64,000 nucleotides of DNA from Daucus carota subsp. sativus. Its lineage: Eukaryota; Streptophyta; Magnoliopsida; Apiales; Apiaceae. The stretch spans positions 40,456,796 through 40,520,795 of the forward strand of contig NC_030386.2 of the NCBI RefSeq assembly GCF_001625215.2, given 5' to 3'. The notes beneath the pieces were generated by a model. It was not told the DNA's origin and made no database searches. It saw nothing but the letters and a program-made list of their open reading frames with translations. The position numbers were made by a program, and so were the translations under genes. Positions 1-13,084 of the stretch are shown here, piece after piece. The first letter of the stretch is position 1. Each line of letters starts with the position of its first letter.

Positions 1-305
1 TTTATTTTCTCTTTCTTTTAAGTTATTTTTGGCACCCCTCTTATCAATATTCACTCCAATGGTTGGCACTTGAAGTTGTCAAAAATACTATAATTTTGTT
101 TATCTAAAATTAGATAGAATATTATAGGCTTTCATGACAATAAATGAATTTTTCCCATTTTGGGAGGGTGCCAAAGGGTGCCAAAAATTGGCAACTTTGC
201 TTGGCACCCCTATCACTCCAATGGGTAGCCAAAAAGATTGTTATGCCATGTCATGCCACATGACATTTTAGCACCTCTCTTGGCACCCCCATTGGAGATG
301 CTCTT
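1..305. repeat. Transposon remnant, cut by the window edge
   Basis: This stretch repeats short GGCACCCC / GGGTGCC blocks and CTCCAATGG motifs in both orientations. It ends in a segment reading as CATTGGAGATGCTC, a common terminal sequence of small plant inverted-repeat transposons. The left part lies outside the window or is degraded, so the full element and its target duplication cannot be defined. It has no coding potential. Confidence 0.4.
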
Positions 306-2590
306 ATAAGTTCTAGATTGTAATATGTCACGCATTATTGTTGCCCAATAACATGGGCTTACTTCAACCTTAATACATGTCTATCCACAATTCCATACTA
401 TTAACTATACTAGCATCTCAAATGGAATTAAGATCTTATTATTTTATCAAACAGACATTTTTAATTTTGTCAGCATGTTAAGTTGTTTTTCAGTATATAC
501 ACACGTGTGTGTGCAGTGTCGGGTGTTTCACCGCTGTCCATATGGAGTACCGACAACAACAAAAACTTAAGTTACAAGTACATATGGAAATAACTCTGAG
601 GGCATATTCGTCCGAATTTGGGGTGGTTTTGGCATAATTTTTTTAGAAAGTCCAAATTTAGGTCTGTGAATTTTGTCGTCAAAATTCAGGCAGCCACTGT
701 TCGCCCTCCTAGATCTTTTTAATAATAAAAATTAACTCTTTTTATTTTTTTGTTTGATTAATTAATTAATTAATTATGTGTTAATATAATTACTAAATAC
801 TTATTAATTATATTTAATATCTTTTTACTTATTTATATAATTATATATATATATATATATTAATTGTGGAATATAATAAGGTTAAACTCTCGAAAAATAT
901 TAAATTCAAATTTATAATATATTAATATAGAATAAAGATTACACTTGATGGAACTTAACTACAAATACAACTTACACAAAAATATAATATAAACAAAACT
1001 TTGAAAACATAAAATGCTCGATTTCAATAATTTCTTAGATGATATCGAAAACTAAAACCCATACTACACTATCTCATAAGATGCAGTAATTTAGCATTTG
1101 TAGGAATAATATATTAATTCGGAGTAATATTGAATCTTCATAATTTTTATTTTAGTTAATTAAGTAAAATATTAAAAAAAAAATTATTTAAATTTAATGT
1201 TTTTCTAATTTAATGAATTTATGAAGTTTAATATAATATAAAATAGTTAAAAGGATTTGGATCAAAATTTTGGTCAAATTATTAAAATAAAAAGATGACT
1301 TCAGACTAAATTTGGACCGTTATAATCAAAAAATAGTTCGAACGAATATATATTCGAGATGAGAAAATCCAATCTGGTATCCTGGACAGGTTATGAAGTA
1401 GCGCTCACTATCATCTTCTACTCCTACTTAAAATAATTAATTTCTGTAAATTTTAGCAATTCTCTATCAACTTTATAATGACTTATATACTAATTATAAT
1501 CTTCCTCTTAATTTATATAAATTATTCATATATAGATTAATATGTACAAAATATTATATAAAATTGCTCCATTTCATATCATAAAACACAGGTTAATGAT
1601 AAATCTCTAATTAATCACCTCTCAGAATGATATATTAAAATCGAAAAAAATTATTAATTTGTGGAGGTTACTGTGCAAGAGAAAATTCAACAAAAAGAAC
1701 TATAAAAACTTTTTTAAATCATATGACAACATTTATGTACAGTACCAATTTTAAAATCAAAATAACATATTTTTTGAATGCATGAAATTTTGTTATAAAT
1801 ATGATTTGAAAATATCACAAATAAATTAAAAAAATAACTCAAATGATAGTATGGTAAGGAAATTATCCGGTAAGGAAAAAAATATAGGTACTGAGAATTA
1901 TTTCTCATATTCACAAAGTATAAATAATATAGATGATAAATATATTATTTTATATGAAAGTGAGATCGATACTTAATAATAAATTTTTCTAAAATATAAT
2001 TAATTATCATAACAGGAGGTGTTAGATTTAATACCTACCCCGACTTAGAATAAGGAGTTTTTATTAATTTAAAAAATATTTATTTAAAAGATTTTCATCG
2101 CGTCTCAAATTAAAAGAGTTGATTAATTTTGAACAAATAGTTATATGAATTATAATTTATTAATAATAAGTAAAATTTTAAAAATATACGGCTGAACTAT
2201 AATTTATGTGAATAATATAATATTTTTGAAGAAATGTGATCAATATGTTTGAAACATGGGTAAAAATCAGTAAATTAATCTCATTTAAAATGAAGGAATG
2301 TATATTAAAATAAAAGTGTAATTTGGAATTGCCTGACAAAAATAAAATTAATCTGGGATTGAAACAATGAATTGAACCGCGTCAAAACCGAAAATAGTGA
2401 ATTTCACGTTTCTGCAATTGGTAAAGTGGACCTGCTGTAATTTTTGCATTTTTAAACATAGGTGTAACATTTTTCTCATCCACCTTAATTTAAGCACATT
2501 AATAAATATACTAATAATAATTAATGATATCATATAGAGTGTAATTATCCCCAGCAAACACACATCCATCCATATCAAACATGAAATAAA
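306..2590. other. AT-rich intergenic region without a recognisable gene
   Basis: Very AT-rich spacer with a TA microsatellite near 840-862. Reading frames are short and interrupted in all frames, and I see no protein family. The right end, from about 2590, runs into the transcribed leader of the AT-hook gene. Confidence 0.6.
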
Positions 2591-3494
2591 TAGATTGGAT
2601 ACAACTCAAGTGTTGGATCCTTTTTCTTTTCACCACTTCATAGTTTCAGTTCTGTCTCTGCTCTTTCACTTAACACTTCTATTCACTCCTCTTACTTACA
2701 CACATACACACACTCTACTTGAACTAGTGTGTTTCTATGGTGCCTGTTTGACTAGCTTCATTGGGTATGTCAATCTTTTTTCATTTTTAATGCAACCCCT
2801 TATCTTATTTATCCATTTTCATGATAAAAATCAAATCTAGATTTATGTTTTCTTGATTCTTTTTGTTTAGTCTGGTCCTTTGAATTTATGATTGGCTGGT
2901 GGGTATTTTGTGGGTGTGGATTTAATTTTTGTTATGTGTTTATTTTGTTTGCTTGTTCTTAAAGGGGATAGTTTGAATGTTTGATGCTAATGCTTGATTT
3001 TGGTTTTCTATGTTTATGGTTATTGGTGTGTAGATTTGATTGAATTGAATGAACTGTTATATGATTTAATTATTTCAGTGTTGTGGATTAGTGTAGTAAT
3101 TTAAAGATTTGATTTTGTGCTCTATACTGATTAGTATTGACAAATTGTTTGGGATATCCCTCTTTGAAAAGTAAGGTTCTTGCTCCTCCTTTTATAAAGA
3201 TTTGATTTTGCATCTACTATATGGAGACTTGTCATTAGTCGTTGTTCGTTCTTTCTAGAGTGTTTGATAGGCCAAGTGAATTGTTTCATGCAGTTTTTGC
3301 TTCATTCGCGGTATTACACAATTGCTATTGGTATGGTAAATTAATTTTATTCACATTGCTTTTGCTTCATTTCTTGATTCTTATGTAAATTTATTAATGG
3401 AACATTGGGCTAGGGACCTCGTTTATATGTATGTTATTTGTTGCAGATCAGTTTGGTTTGGTGGTTTTGTTCTTTCTCTTTTCGTTGTTGTACT

Positions 3495-3905
3495 ATGGGC
3501 AGAAACAGAGGGAAAGCTAAGAAACAGACTATGGTAGCAACTCGTGACGATCATGGTAGTGGTGAGGAAGAAAAGATACCGGCTAAGAGAAGGGGAAGGC
3601 CACTGAAGATAGTGAAGAGTGAAACTCGGGATAAAGAAGAGGCTGAGAATTTTGATGATGGTGAGAACGTGAATGGAGTTCTCTCTGACAAGAATACTAA
3701 CACACAAACTGGCTTGGAGAGTGGTAGAAAGAGAGGTAGAGCTTCAGAGATCAATGGAAATAATGGAACGGTGGAAGCCGAAAGTGGTGTTGATATTAAA
3801 ATCAGCGGTAATGATCCTGTAAAGCCTGTAGGGTTCAGGCAAAATGGTAGCAGGCGGAAAAACAAACCACAGAGGGCTGCTGAAGTAGGTGTCGAGTGCA
3901 GATAA
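3495..3905 (+). CDS. Small AT-hook, highly charged nuclear protein
   Basis: Encodes 136 residues from ATG 3495 to TAA 3903-3905 in one coding exon. A leader intron is likely at 2765-3446 (GTATGT donor, TTGCAG acceptor), which places the upstream in-frame residues in the 5' UTR. The protein starts MGRNRGKAKK. It carries a canonical AT-hook core, KRRGRPLK, at about residues 30-37 and a second basic patch, GRKRGRA, near residue 78. The rest is acidic and polar with no membrane segment. The AT-hook binds the minor groove of AT-rich DNA, so a nuclear chromatin-associated role is likely, but no function is proven. A family of this size and composition lies next to SPL9 and SPL15 in Arabidopsis (AT2G42190/AT3G57930, from memory), which fits the SPL gene downstream here. 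The protein is intact; the precise family name is uncertain. Confidence 0.75.
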   Translation: MGRNRGKAKKQTMVATRDDHGSGEEEKIPAKRRGRPLKIVKSETRDKEEAENFDDGENVNGVLSDKNTNTQTGLESGRKRGRASEINGNNGTVEAESGVDIKISGNDPVKPVGFRQNGSRRKNKPQRAAEVGVECR

Positions 3906-6422
3906 AGTCTGGGTTAGTCATTTGGTAAACAAAGGCTTTTGTCGTTTTCAAAATATTATGTTCCCTTTCTCATATGTTTTTAATTGTTGCCAATGTGCAA
4001 CTGCTATCAGTTTTGTTTAAAAAGATGATTCAGTTATGCAATTTGGATTACCCAGCATTTCTCACTCTTTTGTTTGAGCTTTCATTTGAACATCATGTTT
4101 TTTTGTAGTAGCATAAGTTGCACCTCCTTCATTTGGCTCTCTTGTATTCCTAATTTATACTTTGAATATTTTAGAAGATGTAACAAGGACAGCTAGCATC
4201 TAGTACTTGGCTGGGTAGGGGATTCTATGATGCGAGTAAAATTTATGTGAAATAGTGAAAGCTTACAAAGATAGACCAAGTGCATTTACCTTCCTATGAA
4301 ATGCGTTATAGACCATCTGAAAGCACTAGCCTTCCATAAAGACAGAAGATGGATTTCAAGTTTTGCTTAATTCCTTTTATTACTAAAAATTGTTAAACAT
4401 GTTTTATATATAATATTTTTAGACACTTAATTTAAATTGTTTTGAGGTGCAAGAATTTTCTCTAGTGTGTTGTCAATTTGTTTGAAGCCAGAAACTGTTG
4501 TGTAGAAAAAGTAGAAAATGAAGACCATATTTCAGGACATGGAGTGGGAGGATATTTGCCCGAGTTATTTTTGCTATTGCACATACTGAAACATTTAATC
4601 TAGTAGTGAAGGTGCAAGTAATCTCTGGAAGAATTAGTTATATACTTGGGTAAATTTAGAGTCTAAAGTGTGACCTCAAGAGTGCTAATATACATTCCTA
4701 ATATCTGCAACCAATACTGAAAGTTAGGCAACCATGGAAACAGGGGTAATGTAGTCAATAGTGAAGATGGCTTAAGATCGGTTGTATAGTCACTGAATTA
4801 CACATTGCAGAAACAATTTATGCAAAGACACATCTCAACCAAACTGAGACAATATGCTAATACAAATGTTAGGCCCTCGAACAAAAGTTTTTTTTGATTC
4901 ATTTTATTATATGTATACATATAAGCCATCAGTGTCTTTTATGAACACGCACTTATAAATGAATCAAAAACTGTTTGTTCTGCTGTAAGTTTCTTGTTGA
5001 AATTCAATATATCAGTTCTAGGAGATTAAGGGGGCAAGTTTATAGCTCTCTTTTGGCAGATTACATATATATGATAGAGTTCAATGTATAGATGCAAGTA
5101 TCTGTAACACTATAACTAATAGCTGTGCATCTTGAATGATTTATAACTTGCGGACAAATAGGTATGAGAAAAATATATCAAGGCACCATACCTGATATAT
5201 CAACTCATTTGCTGTTCGGATTTATAAAAATTAGTCTTTCTACCGACTACTATTTAGGCCGGCGTATTTTGTTCGAAAATATTGCTTATAAACTACTACG
5301 TTTTGTTTTTGGGAAGCAACTGCTTAGCTACGGAGTTCTTAAGTGACAAGCTTTTAACTGAGTTTTAACATGTTCGGGTTTGATTTATCTATAAAGGGGA
5401 TCCCAAAACTAACTATGACCGGCTCGGTGTTTATTCAGCTAAATATGCAGATACTCATCTGACATCTCATATACATACATCACTGTTTGTTTGATTTACG
5501 AGGGAGACATCGAAAATTTGGATTTATTCCATTCGGAAAAACATCGAAAATGTACTAGTAAAAACCGTAAGAAGCACAAAAAACATGGCCCTGGGACAGG
5601 CGTGGTGTGGCAAAACTTAAAAAACATTTGTTTGTATTCTAAGCATTGAAGATTCGCAGGTCATACTTGAGTTGTAGCTGGCGAACATGTAATTTGTTTA
5701 TTCAAACTGTATCCAGGTTTTTTATCCGTTTTAAGTGGTTTTATAAAATAATGCATTTTGCCTAAACTAGAATAGAGTTGATGCTATCACCCCTCAACTC
5801 ACAGATAGTATTCCATCAACTAAAATATTTTTTCTAATATGCCTTCTATAATGTCAATATGAATAGATACATGTGGCATGGAGACATGTCAATTTGTTTT
5901 TTACCGTTTGGTTAAAGAGTTTTTTTTGAAATTAAGCACTTATTTCGATAAAATAAAATTTTGGTAAAAAAATTATATTTATATACTTCTATTTGAAAAT
6001 AAATATTAAAAAAGTGATTCACATTTATTACATAATAAAAACTTCATAAATATTTACTTCATTTTAGAAATAAGTACTTAAAAATGAGATAAGACCGACA
6101 ATGCTTTTCATTTTTCCATATACATAAGGAGTTTAAATGGCGATTACTTGTGTGCATGAAACCAAACAGAAAAAATAACAAATTTAAAGATGCCAGTTAA
6201 AAATTGTTAGAGTCCGCGTTGATTAAATTGGACTCGATTATAAGAAAATGAAATTTCTTAAATTTTGATGTGAGGCTTTAGTAACGTGTATAAAATTGCC
6301 GAAAATGTAACATAGAAGGGGTTGAAAGATATCTCAATCATTCCTTTGGGTTTGTTTTTTTTTATGGGTGGATACTGGATAGGAGTACTACTTGCTTAGC
6401 TTGAGCTTTTGAAGTTAATGCA
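3906..6422. other. 3' UTR of the AT-hook gene, then intergenic
   Basis: The first few hundred bases are probably 3' UTR. Beyond about 4400 there are only short open frames, for example 60 codons at 5164-5346 with no recognisable family. I see no gene, RNA or well-bounded repeat. Confidence 0.5.
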
Positions 6423-6427
6423 AAAGC

Positions 6428-7451
6428 TGTTGGAAATATTAAACTATTAGCGCAATAACGAGGCAGTTATATATCAGAAATTAACAAGAACAGGCAAGGT
6501 ACCAAATAACGAAACAATACACGAAGGCAAAACAGAAATATAATCCGTACCTTAAATCGACAAGAAAAGACAGAAATCATCTAGCTTGCGAAGCTTTATC
6601 AAATACTGATCAAAATCAGAATAACAGCTGAGTCGCCTAACCCTTGAAAAGCCTAGACTGTTCTTGAAACGATAATTGCCCCACTTACGCTGTGTTGGGT
6701 TGCAGCAATATCGCCTCCAGGATAAAACAGCTCAGATCAACTCGTTCACAGACACGCAATTGATCAACAGCGACCTGACCTCAGTTCGCCCAGAAAACCT
6801 ATGCAATCTGTTCTGTATGTATTTTTGCAGAGAGAAAATAGAGAAGAGTAGCAACTAGGGTTTTTATCTTTTTGTCATCCATATATCTCACAAAACGTTT
6901 TGATTCTGTATATAATACAAAATAAAACGTAACTGAAGATATGACATTAATTACAATAAATATTCTGACTTAAATCATTTTATTTTAATTGAATATATAT
7001 CAGTACATTCACCACTCAGACTCACGTACATTCATATTAAAATAATATGAGACGCCGAGACATTCGCCTTTCGACACGACACGACACGACCCGACCCGAC
7101 CCGAGGCGTGGCGGGGCGGTGGCGGCGGCGCGTGTGTGCGCGCGAGGCGCTCACTACAACCTTGCACACCCACATGCCTTAGTAGTTGAACACTACACTT
7201 GCACATGTACTATATAAAGCCACCAACCTCACTTTCCAATATCAATGTGGGACTAACCCACATAACATATTTTACCACTTTTAAGCTACTAACTTCAACT
7301 CAATTTATTTATGGATTACACTAAGAAAATGTCTTAGATCCAAACATGAAAGTTTAAGTCCTCATTACAAGAACAACCTCCAACAATTAGATTAAGGTAA
7401 TTACATCAAGAACCCATATAAAATGAGTCTTGAAATTATCATTTTCTAACA
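6428..7451 (+). mobile_element. Solo LTR of a retrotransposon (probably Ty1/copia-like)
   Basis: A 1,024-bp unit begins TGTTGGAAAT and ends ATTTTCTAACA, the TG...CA termini of an LTR with a short inverted repeat (TGTTGGA/TCTAACA). It is flanked by an exact 5-bp target duplication, AAAGC, at 6423-6427 and 7452-7456. No internal region or second LTR is present, so this is a solo LTR left by LTR-LTR recombination. A TATA-like TATATAAAG at about 7211-7219, followed by GTGGGACTAACCCAC-type sequence, suggests the LTR promoter points rightward. A short very GC-rich block (about 7072-7150) lies inside. The copia assignment rests only on the terminal sequence and size. Confidence 0.88.
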
Positions 7452-7456
7452 AAAGC

Positions 7457-8582
7457 ATGGATAATGAGTGGTAGTATTTCTCATATTCTTATTTGTTTGC
7501 AATTCTTTTTGGCAAGTACAAAAATTATGCATTTTTATCTGGAGTTTGTTCCGAACAAAACAAGCAAGAGAGTAGAAGGAAGGAACAAGCATGTTTGGTT
7601 ATTGGATATAAGTGGAATCCGGTGATGAGTTGAGCATGCACGCTCTCGTGGGCTCTCACTGTGTTTTTTTTACGTAATAGCCCGTCCTTTTTTTAATCAA
7701 CTGAACCGATTCTGCTGAATAGTTTGGCATCTTTTATTTAAACTTGTTGAGTTAATCACTTATCGCTTCTGACTCTGCTCGTATGAATTCAATTCTTTAG
7801 TTACGGTCGTGGTACGTATTTATTAAGCACTGGTTCAGCTGAACTTTTTTGTTACAATTTCATTTTGCATCAAAATTTAAATGTTTGAATTTTAAACTTG
7901 ATTTGCTATATCTTCACATTTCTCCTGCTAATTCATTATTTTAAAAAATATTATAAATTGAACATCGATAAGGGTGTTAAATTATTAGTAAATAATAAAA
8001 ATATATTTTGTTTTTAATACGCTAAAATAAAATGAGTAATTTAATATTTTTAATTAATATTATAAAAATAGATTGATGGACCTGTTGTCTAGAGCCAAAA
8101 GAAATACAATAATAACAAGGGTACTTTTCGTGAAAAAAACTAAATACATATTTACAAATTTATCATTGAAAAAATATATATGAATATCTTATAAGATAAA
8201 TTTCGCGGAGTGAAGGATTTTTCATAAAAGATAATATCCTGCCATTTCTTTAAAATGTTCGTCCCAGGTATCTTATGAATACCATTTTTCTTAGTAATCG
8301 GACAAATTAAACCATTATAAAACACTATTCATGACCCATTTCAACATATTTTTACCAAATACGAAAATGGTCATAGGTATTGTAAATGGTGTTAGAAAAA
8401 ATTAATGTAAACTAGAATTTGGAACTCCTAGTTCTTAGAGAAGTGCATAATATACCAGTAAAGTAATTTTATTACTCCCAGTCACATATTGTTTATTTTC
8501 ACAGTTTAAATGTATTTTAATTTAATTTTTTGAAAACAATATTTAAACGAAAATTTTTTATTTGGAATATATTTTTTTTGAA
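7457..8582. other. Intergenic region with nothing recognised
   Basis: AT-rich spacer between the solo LTR and the Mutator-like element. No open frame with family resemblance and no delimited repeat were seen. Confidence 0.5.
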
Positions 8583-8591
8583 AAAATATAA

Positions 8592-9541
8592 GAGAAATTC
8601 TCAATGGTACACTTTTGGTTTTGGCTTTTCCAAATGGTACGCAAAATAGTTTTGGCTTCCGGTTGGTACATTTAAACTATTATACTATTTTATACCATAC
8701 TCATCCCGTCAAGTCCTGTTAAGCAAACGTTTACTAATCATAAAATAAAATAATAATAATAATAAAAATACACATATATCTATTTTTTTGACAACAGCAA
8801 CGGTTATCAATGTTGGGAAAGAGACATCTAAAACTAGGGTTACAATTTCTTATTATTCAGTTCAAACTTGATTCATAGAGAATCGTATGTATATATGTTT
8901 GTGTGTTGTGGCTGTCGCTATGTGGTTATGGATGAATCGGTGCGGCGGCGCCGCTAATGACAGAGGAAGGTAGAGACGGAGAGGGTTGTTACAGAGTAGC
9001 AACGGGGGTTGATGGGGGATTGATTTGTAGGTGAAAGGTCGGGATCGTTGTGACGGAAAAATGGGTCGTATGGCGGATTTGTTTTGGCTGGGGCCGTTAA
9101 TAGTGAAGCCGTCGGGCTTGTCTCAAAATCAAGCAAAGGAGGAGAGTGGGGTTTGCGAGGGGACGCTACAATGGCTACGGAACTTGGTAGACGTGGATGG
9201 CAGCGGATAGGGATGTATCGGCGATGGGTGTGATTCCGGCACAGCTAGAAGATCTTGAACGATTGTGGAAGGAGTGTGTGAGGCAAGGTTTGAAGGGGGT
9301 TGCGTAGAGGGGGTGTGGATGGATGTTTTGGATTATTTTTTATGTCTTTTGTTGACTTTTTTGAATTTAGTATCATGTTTATACTGTTTACAGGATTAGT
9401 AAACGTTTGCTTAACGGGACGTGACGGAAGGAGTATGATATAGAATGGTACAATAGTCTAAGTGTACCAACCGGAAGCCAAAACTATTTTGCTTACCATT
9501 TGGAAAAACCAAAACCAAGAGTGTACCATTGAGAATTTCCC
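8592..9541. mobile_element. Mutator-like element with about 150-bp terminal inverted repeats
   Basis: The sequence from 8592 to about 8740 reappears inverted at about 9391-9541, at roughly 90% identity by eye. The ends read GAGAAATTCTC (left) and GGGAAATTCTC (right, reverse complement). An exact 9-bp target duplication, AAAATATAA, flanks it at 8583-8591 and 9542-9550. Long inverted repeats with a 9-bp duplication are diagnostic of Mutator-like transposons. The 950-bp size leaves no room for a MuDR transposase, so the element is non-autonomous. Its interior (about 8930-9330) is markedly richer in G+C than the ends and surroundings and may be captured host sequence. Confidence 0.9.
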
Positions 9542-9796
9542 AAAATATAATATAAGACTATACTTTATATAATCTTTAGTGTAATATAAAAAACTTGCTG
9601 GGATATATAATCCAAAACAAAGTTTTCTTAATTTAACCGAGAGGTAAAATTTCAAAAAAAGAAGTAAAAACGTGTGACTGACATGACAGTTATAGTAGGA
9701 GATACCTGACAAACCATAGCACTGTAAACAATAATGACGATGCATACGAAGCTGATACAGAGCCTGTTCTGTATCCAATGTTAAGTTAGATAAATA

Positions 9797-10055
9797 ATCC
9801 CTCCCTCCCAAAAAACGTTTCCCGTTTGTAATGTCGGCACTGTTCATAACATGAGATAAATTACTAATTTACGTCTAATCTATAAGATAAAATATAGTCA
9901 TGAGTGATCTTGTTGGATTCATATTTATGTGTACTTTAATACGGTGAAGGTTTTATATTTAATACAAATATAAAATTAAAGATATTAATGATCAAAACTG
10001 TGTATTGGCAAACGTGATAAGTACAAATGGGAAAAGTATTTAGGGACGGAGGGAG
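9797..10055. mobile_element. Stowaway-type MITE, copy A
   Basis: About 259 bp bounded by CCCTCCCTCCC-like and GGGACGGAGGGAGTA ends, the Stowaway (Tc1/mariner-like) terminal sequence, with TA at the borders. The interior is closely similar to the element at 36143-36401, sharing the stretch around CTGTTCATAACATGAGA and the one around GTCATGAGTGATCTTGTTGG, so both belong to one family. It is non-coding. Confidence 0.85.
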
Positions 10056-10230
10056 TATCTGTATTTTTTTGGATAAACCGATTTTATTAAAATAGAAAAT
10101 CACCATACAAATAAGTCAGACGTCGGCTTAAAGTCAGAAGCTAATTTATAGTCGAAAGTTGATCTGAGGCATTTTTTTATGGGACTTAATATTTTGAAAC
10201 TTTTTCTTATAAAATTACTAATAAGGTATA

Positions 10231-10922
10231 AGGGCATCTCCAGCCGTGATTCAAAAATCCAAATTTGGGGCAGCCCCAAACCACTCCAACTGTTGACTAA
10301 AAAATGATTCAAATTTGGATATTCACTTGTCCAAATTTGGATCAATACTATTCATTGATCCAAATCTTTTTAACATTAAAATATTATTACTTTTATTATT
10401 TGATGATTTTGTTAATGTTATTAATGATAGATTAATTAAGATTAGAATATAAATAAAACAAAGATTAATTACATATTAAAATTTCAAAATAAATAAAATT
10501 TCAAAATACATAAAATTTCAACAATTTATCAATCGCTGCAGAAAAATCAAAGACAAATATTGTTCATCTTGAACTTCGAAATGCACTAATTGAGCATTTG
10601 TGGGAAAAATATACTAATTCTGAGAATTAATATTTTAATGTAATATTTTAATATTTTAAATTTATTTTTATGTACCGTTTTAACTTTTTCAAATTATTTA
10701 ATAATATCTTATATTTGTCTATTTGTTAATTATATTATTATAATTAATGATGAAATTAGTTAATTATTTTTTAAAATATTTAAAATCAAAGTATATGAAT
10801 ATTATAAAGATGGACAAATTTGGATCTATATTTGGATCACATGGTTGGAATAGAATTTGGATCCCGCCCTAAATTTGAATCATTTGGTGATCCAAATTTG
10901 GATGTATGGTTGGAGTTGGCCT
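10231..10922. mobile_element. MITE of about 690 bp with imperfect inverted ends
   Basis: The left end reads AGGGCATCTCCAGCC and the right end, reverse-complemented, AGGCCAACTCCAACC. Subterminal CCAAATTTGGAT motifs recur many times in both orientations, which could give a foldback structure. Flanks share AAGGTA (10223-10228 and 10923-10928), possibly an eroded 8-bp target duplication and so hAT-like. The middle is AT-rich and non-coding. Confidence 0.65.
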
Positions 10923-10930
10923 AAGGTACT

Positions 10931-13081
10931 CATAAATTACTTTTATTATTATTATTATATTTTTAATAACTCATAAGTCATCAATAAATTAAAATTAGTC
11001 AAATAAATATTTTAAACTCTCAACTTATCAGAATATTAAATATTAAGTTTTATCAGAATATTAAATATTAGGGTTTGTCTGGAGGATCCATCAATGATGA
11101 GTGTAAGCCAATCAAAATTCAAAACTCTCCAAATTCATGTTTTTGAGTGTTTAACATGTGCCATGCACACAAAAGCCGTAAATATTAAGTCATAAGTTCG
11201 GTGAAACATGCTGATTTTTGAACCGGCTAGTTCCTCAAAAGCCAACCCGTGACATTAAACACACACTCCTGCTCCTGTATTATGCTATAATAAAATGAGT
11301 GGAGGATTGGAGGTGGCAGCCGAAGAAAATTAGAGATCTAACTGATGTGACACACAATCTTACCAGCTAGTAGGAGTAGTACTACTCAACAGCTGCATCC
11401 AACAAATCAATACTACTACGCACCGGAGCGTCGAACATCAAAAAAAGTTCTCCGCTTCTTTTCAGCTACAAAACTAAAAACGAAATTGGAAACAAAGGAG
11501 ACATTTTTGTCCGGAAATTACCAGAAAAAAAGTTTAAATTCTTAGTTTTTGTGTGAGTTGTAAGATCTTATAAGCGCGATTTATAGAACTAAAGATATAA
11601 CTAAAATATTAAAGACAAAATCTCGTTAAATCTTCTTATAACTTTCTTCTCCAATTTATTTCCTATAATCTTCCCAGTTTCAAAATTTATATACCTAATA
11701 AAAAATTTAATCCCAATTAATTAAAAGTTTCAAGCCAACTCATAGTATATAGTATAATAATAAATAATTGTTAGATATATGGCCGATTTGGAGAAGAAAC
11801 TAAGAGAGTGTTGAGCATGTAAATGGAACAAGAAATTTTGGAGATTTAACATAGAGCTTGACTGGATATAAAATTCAAAATTTTAATTTATTTTTTATTT
11901 TATTTTAATAAATATCTATTTATGTAATAAATTATAGGTCGGTTTAGAGTTAGAAATAAAATATAAACTGATTTAAGTCATAAGTTAGTTTGAGATATTT
12001 CTTGCGATGATTTATTTTTTCATAATATTTTAAGAAACTCGTAATAAGTCATTAATAAGTCAAAATACGCAAATGGGTTTATTTGAATTTCATAAAAGTA
12101 AGCACATGCTAATTTTCTCCGCTCAATCATGGATTAACTTTCCCTTAATTTAATAACACTAATATATTTAATTTCTTAACTTATTTTATTTACTTAGATT
12201 TAATTATTTTATAGATTTGAAATATTGAAAATTATGACATTTAAGAATACATATTTTAAAATGAATGTTAAGGAGTCCATTTATTAAAAAATTAACATTT
12301 GTATTTCCTAATTGAATATTTAAAATATGTATTATATTATTAATATTATTAAAAATTAAAATAAATAAAATCAACCTGATGTAAGTACATGGATGACAAA
12401 AATTATAATTTGTTTTTAAATATCAGGTAGCTAAAATTTACTTTTTAAAATAATATTAATTATCTAGCATGCCATTTTTTATTATAAATATAATAACATA
12501 GGGTCATGTTTTAAAGATAGAACTCGCAGAACCTTACCATATTTCTAGTATTATTTAGGGTTCTGCAGCAGAATTTCACATAAAAAAATGTTAATATCTA
12601 TATATTATATTTTTAAATTATTATTGAACACACATGAAAAAATATATATTTAGATTTAGATCTTAAAAAATCATTTGAAATTTAGGATTCTGTAACCATG
12701 GTTCTGGCCAGCGACCAACGTAACATAATATATGTATATGTTGTTGTTTGAATAAGTCGTTAAGTTTCAACTCAATTTGACGAGAAAATTTTAATACAAT
12801 ATTTTAAAAAAAATTCCATTATATGATTTAAGTTTTGGTTATAAATTTATATGATGAATTTAAAATTTTAACAATCAAATTAATTTTTTTTTGAAATAAA
12901 ATACATACTAAAATCATTTATTTAATAAAAGAATATATTTAAAAGTGAATCATGCTATAAGCTAGTCGTTCAAATAAATTAAAAATATAACAAAATTCAT
13001 TTAGAAATTCAAATTAACTGATCATTAAAAAATTGAAGTCCACCATAAATAAGTATTCAACAATTGATCCCTAAATCACAT
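10931..13081. other. AT-rich intergenic region
   Basis: No gene or RNA recognised. Short degenerate reading frames only. There is a local near-repeat of ATCAGAATATTAAATATTA around 11027-11070. Confidence 0.5.
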
Positions 13082-13084
13082 TAA

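Noticed and set aside
840-862. Possible origin or scaffold-attachment signal in the TA repeat
   Set aside because: It is only a TA microsatellite in AT-rich spacer. Nothing else supports a functional role.
2595-2840. Hydrophobic 81-codon frame upstream of the AT-hook gene
   Set aside because: It overlaps the probable leader exon and crosses a GTATGT splice donor at 2765. Its first codon is TTG and its composition is that of a pyrimidine-rich UTR.
3551-3865. 104-codon minus-strand frame opposite the AT-hook gene
   Set aside because: Shadow of the plus-strand coding sequence, with low-complexity composition and no domain.
6676-7206. Open frames on both strands at 6676-6858 and 7009-7206
   Set aside because: Both lie inside the solo LTR, which is defined by termini and target duplication.
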